Under the pieces are notes generated by a model. It was not told the DNA's origin. It worked only from the letters and a program-made list of their open reading frames with translations, and made no database searches. DNA of 49,412 nucleotides from Planctomycetaceae bacterium (lineage in GTDB: Bacteria; Planctomycetota; Planctomycetia; Planctomycetales; Planctomycetaceae). Both the position numbers and the translations under genes were made by a program. The stretch spans positions 1 to 49,412 of the forward strand of contig JAEUII010000295.1 in NCBI GenBank assembly GCA_016795145.1, read 5' to 3'. Positions 44,539 through 49,412 of this stretch are shown one piece after another; positions within the stretch are counted from its first letter, which is position 1; the number at the start of each line of letters is the position of its first letter.

Positions 44539-45204
44539 TCAGGAGACCCACGTTTGAAGTGGGAAGATCACATGTCCCGTCGGACACGTCAGGTGTTCGC
44601 CACCCACTCCGGCGCGAGCATCTGCGATCGCGCTCCAATCGTGCGTCCCACATTCCTGCGCAGAACCACGCCAACCGCAAGCTCGGCACTCAGCCCAAAC
44701 GAACTGTCGCAACTGAATGGCATTGCGGCAGCGCTTCTCGACCTGCGAGGCCACGTCGAAGAACAATACTCCCTTTGCCTCCACCTTCAGATCTTCACCG
44801 CGACGGAACGCTTCCTCGACCGGAGGAACCGCCTCGGCCAGGATGAGGTATTGCCGCTGTTCGTTCAAGTCGGCAACAAGCCGCGTGAATTCCTTCTCGT
44901 CGCGTCTCTCAGCAGCGTCCTCTTCCGGGTCGTGGGGCTGACCATACGGCCGTCGAAGGGCGGCCGCCAACCGCTCATTACGCCGAGTTGCCAGCTGTTG
45001 GACCCTGGCTTCCAGGTCGGAGGGGAACGTCCTTGCGGCGAGGCGATCCCGGGTGGCTGTCATCTGTCGGAGAATTTGCTCTGTCGGAAAAGCCACGCAC
45101 CCACCAGCAATTTCGCAGCCCCCATAAAAGCCAGGCCTCGGTGGCCGGGGTGCCATCGTCAGAAGCACTAGCGATGCCATACTCGCCCCTTCGCCGCCAA
45201 CCAT
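44539..45204 (-). CDS. Unknown protein with C-terminal zinc-ribbon-like cysteines, orphan island gene B
   Basis: A protein of 221 residues from ATG 45204, with AGGA eight bases upstream. Residues 15-40 may be hydrophobic. Residues 45-140 are charged and probably helical or coiled-coil (SDLEARVQQLATRRNERLAA). The C-terminus has CRACGWRGSAQECG and later HLTCPTGH, cysteine pairs that could bind zinc. I recognise no family. The leader repeat lies immediately upstream, as for gene A. Confidence 0.55.
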   Translation of the reverse strand: MVGGEGASMASLVLLTMAPRPPRPGFYGGCEIAGGCVAFPTEQILRQMTATRDRLAARTFPSDLEARVQQLATRRNERLAAALRRPYGQPHDPEEDAAERRDEKEFTRLVADLNEQRQYLILAEAVPPVEEAFRRGEDLKVEAKGVLFFDVASQVEKRCRNAIQLRQFVWAECRACGWRGSAQECGTHDWSAIADARAGVGGEHLTCPTGHVIFPLQTWVS

Positions 45205-45245
45205 AGCAATTCCTGTGTTAGGCGATGAGCCGACACAGAGATCTT

Positions 45246-45357
45246 GCGTTGAACTTTGCCGCTTCATGGGCGGTGTAAGCCCTTGCTGAATCCATCACGG
45301 TGACGAATCCGTTGGCCATGCAATCTACCGATGGGGGGCGGCGTTGTCACCCTTTGC
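45246..45357. repeat. 112-bp leader repeat, copy B
   Basis: Same layout and orientation relative to its gene as copy A (44189-44300). It begins 42 bases upstream of the gene B start codon on the minus strand. Confidence 0.85.
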
Positions 45358-45416
45358 TTGTTGCAGGTGCGAGAGGACACACAGCGAAATCCTGAGTGAC
45401 GACAGTACTCGGGGGG

Positions 45417-45463
45417 ACTGACGTCGCCCCGCTCGCCTTATTTTTTGTCCCTCATTCTTTGTC
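45417..45463 (+). repeat. Right arm of the inverted repeat flanking the orphan island
   Basis: Matches the reverse complement of 43421-43466; see that entry. Confidence 0.75.
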
Positions 45464-45665
45464 AGAACAGTGATTTCATTGCAGCGTGGCGTGAGGATGT
45501 AATCGGGCAAGACACGGTAGTGCAGAAGCCGGGAACCACCGGGGTGAACCCGGTGGGGGATCCGCGCAGTACCGGGAAGCTGACGCATCCCGCTCGCCTT
45601 GTTTTGGGGGTGGATGATCTGCAACAGGACGAAACGGTCCGGCGGCGAGTACCGTGATGGAGAAG

Positions 45666-45688
45666 GGAACTCTAGCGAGTTCCACTAC
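45666..45688 (-). repeat. REP-like hairpin, GTAG + GCTA-loop class
   Basis: On the minus strand: GTAG, T, GGAACTC, loop GCTA, GAGTTCC (7-bp perfect stem). It lies 17 bases after the stop codon of the isomerase-like gene. Confidence 0.7.
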
Positions 45689-45704
45689 GAAGGGCTGGGG
45701 AGGA

Positions 45705-46613
45705 TCAAGGGCCGGTTGCGGGAAGAAGTGACTTCATCTGACGGATGGCTCGGTTGACGTCGGAGGCTCGTTCGTCGCCGCCGGTGCGTTCGACGCAGAG
45801 CCATGACGTGGTTTCTGATTCAACGATCACGGGCAGCACATCCATCCAGTCGACTGCTCCGTCGCCGAACGCTGTTTCGATACCGCCACCGTCGATGTCC
45901 TTCTGAGCATCGCGGATGCGGAAGTAGCCAACACTGCGATAGAGGTCTCGATAGATCCTGCTGGCTGATTGTCCTGCCATCAGACATGTCGCAGGGTCAA
46001 AGACCAGCGCGACAGGTCCCGCTGTGACTTTCGAAAGCAGCAGCGACAGCCGTGAGACATCATACGAGGACACAATCAGCTGCAGCGTGGCTCCGTGGCG
46101 ATTCGCATGTCCGGCCAGTTCATTCAGCACATCGCACAACAAAGAGAACTGTTCGGCCTCACTGCGTTCCTTGCTCTTCAAAAGCGGCGATGATGAAGCA
46201 AATGAAAACGGGTTCAGCAGTGAATCCACATCGGCATTGCTGGGAGCCGGCGCGGTGTTCTTTGATTCCGTGACAGCCGGGTCAGGGACTCGACCGACGC
46301 GGATGAGCAACTCTGAAGTTCCGAGACGGCGAACGAGTGACATGGCGGATCGAATTCCGTCCAGTCGCTGATCCAGCTTCTCTTCATCACACAGCGAGTG
46401 CCGAGTGGAATACATGAGCCCCGCGACACGCAACTGATGCTCTTCCACATAATGACGAAGCTGACGCAGGGCCGTGTCACCAAACTCCTCCGCTCGAACT
46501 TCCGTCCGCGCGTTCAGACGCAGCCCCTGAACGGGGTTCTGAGCCGCCAGTTGAATCGCCTGACGCAGTGGCTGTCCAAAATCTTCTGTGGCAACGGCCA
46601 GTCGAAGTCCCAT
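45705..46613 (-). CDS. Sugar phosphate isomerase/epimerase-like TIM-barrel protein
   Basis: A protein of 302 residues from ATG 46613 (MGLRLAVATEDFG), with AAGGA upstream. It has the layout of the xylose-isomerase-like TIM-barrel family: an N-terminal strand RLAVATEDF, VQGLRLNARTEV, LRVAGLMYSTRHSL, ELLIRVGRV, LQLIVSSYDVSRL, VALVFDPATCLM and GYFRIRDAQKD. The usual metal ligands are only partly evident, so activity on a sugar is uncertain. It is divergent from tetR. Confidence 0.72.
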   Translation of the reverse strand: MGLRLAVATEDFGQPLRQAIQLAAQNPVQGLRLNARTEVRAEEFGDTALRQLRHYVEEHQLRVAGLMYSTRHSLCDEEKLDQRLDGIRSAMSLVRRLGTSELLIRVGRVPDPAVTESKNTAPAPSNADVDSLLNPFSFASSSPLLKSKERSEAEQFSLLCDVLNELAGHANRHGATLQLIVSSYDVSRLSLLLSKVTAGPVALVFDPATCLMAGQSASRIYRDLYRSVGYFRIRDAQKDIDGGGIETAFGDGAVDWMDVLPVIVESETTSWLCVERTGGDERASDVNRAIRQMKSLLPATGP

Positions 46614-46833
46614 GAATCGTTTGTTCCTTGTGTCGTTTGGAAACTCGAAAGCACCGTGAAAGGCTGCTTCCAAACCCGGAAAGAATAGCCAATTCTCGCG
46701 GTCGTTGCATCGCTTCCGCCTTGCCTTGAGGCATCTGGTCGCATGGTCAGATATCCTGGCCGTTCCTGAGAATTCATGGTCCTGCGGGTCGCCATGAGAA
46801 TTCTCGGAAATGCTCTGTGGCCAGAGAGCCTGA

Positions 46834-46857
46834 ATTAGTTACTATAGAACAACTAAT
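46834..46857. promoter_or_regulatory. Likely TetR operator (inverted repeat)
   Basis: ATTAGTT and AACTAAT, a perfect 7-bp inverted repeat with a 10-base spacer, lie 36 bases before the tetR start codon in an AT-rich patch that is unusual for this window. A TATAGA within it could be part of a -10 element. Size and position fit TetR-family autoregulation. Confidence 0.6.
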
Positions 46858-46892
46858 CATTCTCGCATCGTGAATGCTCGAAAGGAAAATCT

Positions 46893-47552
46893 GTGGCACG
46901 GCCGCAGACCGTTTCTGATGCTCAAATCCTGAACACTGCTCTGGAGTGCTTTCTGCAGCACGGGCCGGAGGTGTCCACGGAGACCATTGCTCGGCAGCTG
47001 AACGTGTCTCCTCAGGCACTGCTGAAGCGATTTGGCACGAAGCAGAAGCTCATGATGGCCGCGTTGAAGCAGGTGATGCTCAGCACTTCTGTGCCAGAAC
47101 TGCTGACCGGTCCTGACGATCGCCCCGTTGAAATTCAACTGACCGAACTGCTGCATCAGGTGTCAGAGTTTTATATCGAAATGGCGCGGCGGATGACGGT
47201 CGTCCGCTGGAAGTCGGAAGACTTTCAGGAACTGATGAAACAATACGACGAGCCACCGCCTCTTCAAAACATGAAACTGGTCGCGGACTGGCTGGAACGA
47301 GCCTCGAAGAAGGGACTCATTCGGAAGTGTGACTTCCGCGGAATTGCCCTGATGCTGCTTAGTTCACTGCATGGAGCAGCGATGCTGACGGACATGCTGG
47401 GCCATCATCCTTCCGGACACACCAGTTCTGCCTATGTGAAGGTGCTCGTCAAAACGCTTCTGCATGGAATCGAAGCAGAGAGTTCGTTGTTGCACAAACC
47501 AAAACAAAGGGCTGCTGGAAGGCGTTCGCGACTTCCTGCAAACGATTCGTAG
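46893..47552 (+). CDS. TetR-family transcriptional regulator
   Basis: A protein of 219 residues from GTG 46893, with AAAGGA eight bases upstream. The N-terminal TetR helix-turn-helix is clear (ILNTALECFLQHGPEVSTET, IARQLNVSPQALLKRFGTKQ), followed by a helical ligand-binding domain. It is followed by the adaptor and RND permease genes in the same direction and probably represses them and itself, with derepression by a transported compound. Confidence 0.9.
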   Translation: MARPQTVSDAQILNTALECFLQHGPEVSTETIARQLNVSPQALLKRFGTKQKLMMAALKQVMLSTSVPELLTGPDDRPVEIQLTELLHQVSEFYIEMARRMTVVRWKSEDFQELMKQYDEPPPLQNMKLVADWLERASKKGLIRKCDFRGIALMLLSSLHGAAMLTDMLGHHPSGHTSSAYVKVLVKTLLHGIEAESSLLHKPKQRAAGRRSRLPANDS

Positions 47553-47650
47553 TCGTCCGGCACCGCACTGCCAAACACAAGCCTGTGTAAACCACTTTCA
47601 TCCTGAAACCAAAAGCCACCAGGCACACCTCAAACCATCTGGAAATCGGA

Positions 47651-49147
47651 ATGAACTCGTCGACTGGGACCGGCTCTGAAAAATCCGGCCGGCTGCTGAA
47701 CCTTATCGCCAACATTGTTGGTTCGATCGGCATCCTCGGCCTGGGCGTGTTTGGGCTCCTTTTCTTTGGGCATCGACCGGAAGTCCCCAAAACGGCCGGA
47801 GATGCTGATGCCTCAAAAGTCTCACCACTGGTTGATATCGTGCCGGCCGTTCTGTGGGACAAGCCGTTTCATCTGGACATTGATGGTGAAGCATCGACAT
47901 GGCGAGTCATCACCGTTGGGGCAGAAGTCACCGGCAAGATTCTGAAGAAGTCCGAAGAGTCTCGCAGTGGGGGATTCGTCAACAAGGGTGATGTGTTGTT
48001 CGAGATTGACTCGGAGAGCTATCGTCTGGACGAACAGCGTCTGCTGGCTCGCGTCGAACAGGCAAAGGAAGATCTCAATTCGGTGGATGTTGAGATCGCC
48101 AATACAAACTCATTGCTGAAGCTTGCGACTGAAGACAATCGTCTGCAGCAGGATCATCTCGCACGAATCAAATCGCTGAATGAGCGAAAGGCAACTTCCG
48201 AAACGGAAATGGACAATGCCGAAAAGCTGGAGCTAACATCCAGAAATGCTCTTCAAATGCAGCAGAATCAGCTCAATGCGCTGCTTCAGTCAAAGAAGAC
48301 GAAGCAGGCTGCGCTTCAGCTGGCTCAGGCCGAACTCGATCGAGTGCGTTTGGATCTTCAGCGATGCCGGATCGTTGCCCCCGTCACGGGTCGCATCGTG
48401 GACGACATGCGGGAAGAAGGCGACTACGTCAAGCCCGGTGACATTCTTGTCCATATCAGTGACTCCAGCCGCATGGAGGTCAAATGCAGCTTGAAGGGTG
48501 AAGAGCTTGCGTGGATCTGGCAACAGGGACAACAGACCAATCCGGCTGCGATTGAAACGTCTGAATCCCAGGTATCCGAAGGTACGGATCGAAAGAAAGA
48601 TCCGTTCCAAATGCCGCAGGTTCCCTGTGAAATCAGCTTTGAATTCGAAGGAGCGGAGACGATTTGGGAAGGCCAGTTGTCGCGCTATGAAGGCACCGGC
48701 ATGGACCGGAATACTCGCATGTTTCCCTGTCGAGTCCTTGTGCAGGAGCCTGAGAAGACCAGGATCAACAATCCCAGTGGCAGCCGCACTGTCACACCAC
48801 CAACGTTGTTGAGTGGCATGTTTGTGAACATTCGAGTGCCGATCGATTCTCCTGTCCCGCTGCTACAGATTCCTGCTGAAGCCATTCGTCCAGGTGACCA
48901 GATCTGGATCGTTCGCAACGGAGCACTGAAGACTCTTCCCGTGAGACTGGTTCAGGTCGATCAGGAAATGGCGCTGGTTCGCCAGGATGCTTCTGAACTG
49001 AAGCCCGGTGACCCGGTGATTGTGTCACCGCTCGTGTCGATTCGTGAAGGAATGTCCGTGACCATTCATGAGCCTGCAAAAGACACCGCCGCAGCTGCCG
49101 GAGTCACGCCAGAAGCAGGCAAACAGAACGAGGAGACTGCGCGATGA
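47651..49147 (+). CDS. RND efflux periplasmic adaptor (HlyD/AcrA family)
   Basis: A protein of 498 residues. A membrane anchor near residues 14-38 is followed by a barrel-sandwich half (VGAEVTGKILKK, GDVLFEIDSESY), a long coiled-coil hairpin (about 135-230, rich in Glu/Leu/Gln) and the second lipoyl half (IVAPVTGRIVDDMREEGDYV). The adaptor links the inner-membrane RND pump to an outer-membrane channel. Its stop overlaps the next start (ATGA at 49144-49147), so the pump is translationally coupled. No TolC-like gene is in the window. Confidence 0.92.
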   Translation: MNSSTGTGSEKSGRLLNLIANIVGSIGILGLGVFGLLFFGHRPEVPKTAGDADASKVSPLVDIVPAVLWDKPFHLDIDGEASTWRVITVGAEVTGKILKKSEESRSGGFVNKGDVLFEIDSESYRLDEQRLLARVEQAKEDLNSVDVEIANTNSLLKLATEDNRLQQDHLARIKSLNERKATSETEMDNAEKLELTSRNALQMQQNQLNALLQSKKTKQAALQLAQAELDRVRLDLQRCRIVAPVTGRIVDDMREEGDYVKPGDILVHISDSSRMEVKCSLKGEELAWIWQQGQQTNPAAIETSESQVSEGTDRKKDPFQMPQVPCEISFEFEGAETIWEGQLSRYEGTGMDRNTRMFPCRVLVQEPEKTRINNPSGSRTVTPPTLLSGMFVNIRVPIDSPVPLLQIPAEAIRPGDQIWIVRNGALKTLPVRLVQVDQEMALVRQDASELKPGDPVIVSPLVSIREGMSVTIHEPAKDTAAAAGVTPEAGKQNEETAR

Positions 49148-49412
49148 CCGGAAACGCCGTGCGATGGGCCATTCGAAACACGCCCGCAATGAACATGATC
49201 GTTGTTGGTGTCCTTGTCGTGGGATGCCTCTGTGCATTCCTGCTGCGACGCGAGGTCTTTCCTCAGTTTGAACTTGAGATCATTCTGGTCGCTGTGCCCT
49301 ATCCCGGCGCAAGCCCGGATGAAGTCGAGAGTGGAATCTGCCAGAAGGTCGAAGAAGCCGTTCGTTCTGTGGACGGTATCAAGAAAGTGACTTCCGTCGC
49401 GGCGGAAGGCAT
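49144..49412 (+). CDS. RND efflux permease (AcrB-type), N-terminal fragment
   Basis: The first 89 residues are visible: the initial membrane helix (NMIVVGVLVVGCLCAFLLRR), EVFPQFELEIILVAVPYPGA, SPDEVESGICQKVEEAVRSV and DGIKKVTSVAAEG, the conserved opening of the AcrB/MdtB/CusA superfamily pumps. The FPQFE and VPYPGASP signatures fit the multidrug-type branch rather than heavy-metal pumps, but the rest lies beyond the window. Confidence 0.93.
   Translation, partial: MTGNAVRWAIRNTPAMNMIVVGVLVVGCLCAFLLRREVFPQFELEIILVAVPYPGASPDEVESGICQKVEEAVRSVDGIKKVTSVAAEG

Larger units (their letters stand above)
45205..45704. other. Intergenic region with leader repeat, inverted-repeat arm and hairpins
   Basis: It holds the second leader repeat (45246-45357), the right inverted-repeat arm (45417-45463), a perfect 8-bp hairpin CCACCGGG-GTGAA-CCCGGTGG (45536-45556) and a REP-like hairpin (45666-45688). 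No gene is seen. Confidence 0.7.

Noticed and set aside
44189..45357. Integron attC sites
   Set aside because: The leader repeats contain scattered GTTRRRY-like heptamers but no RYYYAAC/GTTRRRY pair at proper spacing with matched inner arms, and no intI gene is present.

Overview
The window is chromosomal DNA from a member of the Planctomycetota. The evidence is gene content: a PVC-type propeller 'membrane-bound dehydrogenase' at the left edge, a PSCyt1/DUF1549/DUF1553 cytochrome of about 1000 residues, secreted hydrolases with C-terminal lectin-like domains, a C45 Ntn-hydrolase beside a neutral ceramidase, and intergenic regions packed with hairpin repeats. No rRNA, tRNA, phage, transposase or CRISPR locus was recognised. 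All gene calls come from reading translations and motifs; no database search was possible.

Layout. 1-8.8 kb: a secreted catabolic block (propeller dehydrogenase, Ntn hydrolase and ceramidase on minus; alpha/beta hydrolase on plus). 9.0-13.7 kb: an AhpD-like protein, a small membrane protein, the RNA 2',3'-cyclic phosphodiesterase ThpR, and a coupled pair made of a TPR-AAA ATPase and a TPR-membrane protein. 14.2-18.0 kb: rfbB and rfbA (dTDP-sugar synthesis), an HpcH/HpaI aldolase and a PhyH-type dioxygenase. 18.2-21.8 kb minus: cinA, guaA and pgsA. 21.9-22.9 kb: a long repeat array. 22.9-31.1 kb: LuxR-type regulator, MFS transporter, secreted zinc peptidase, lipoyl-pathway enzyme, an 84-residue protein coupled to an RlmC-like rRNA methyltransferase, and an asparagine-synthetase-like protein without a glutaminase nucleophile. 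31.1-35.6 kb: a secreted Pcm-like methyltransferase, then tetraheme cytochrome, ferredoxin-like subunit and NrfD, a quinone-linked electron-transfer module without a catalytic subunit. 35.6-43.3 kb: triple repeat array, GIN-domain lipoprotein, membrane glycosyltransferase-like protein, secreted hydrolase, DUF1549/1553 cytochrome. 43.4-45.5 kb: an orphan two-gene island between inverted repeats. 45.7-49.4 kb: sugar isomerase-like protein and a tetR-controlled RND efflux operon that runs off the right edge.

The most striking signal is in the non-coding DNA. Many intergenic regions carry REP-like elements: a 5' GTAG followed by a hairpin. They fall into classes by loop sequence (TGCCG, CCCT, GCAA, GCTA), and the stems vary with compensatory changes while the loop and the GTAG stay constant. 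The TGCCG class occurs as inverted pairs of about 195 bp (one unit at 13.75 kb, three head-to-tail units at 35.59-36.18 kb). Several elements overlap or abut the TAG stop codon of the adjacent gene. This matches the architecture known for REP/BIME elements mobilised by RAYT (TnpA_REP) transposases, but no RAYT gene is present in the window.
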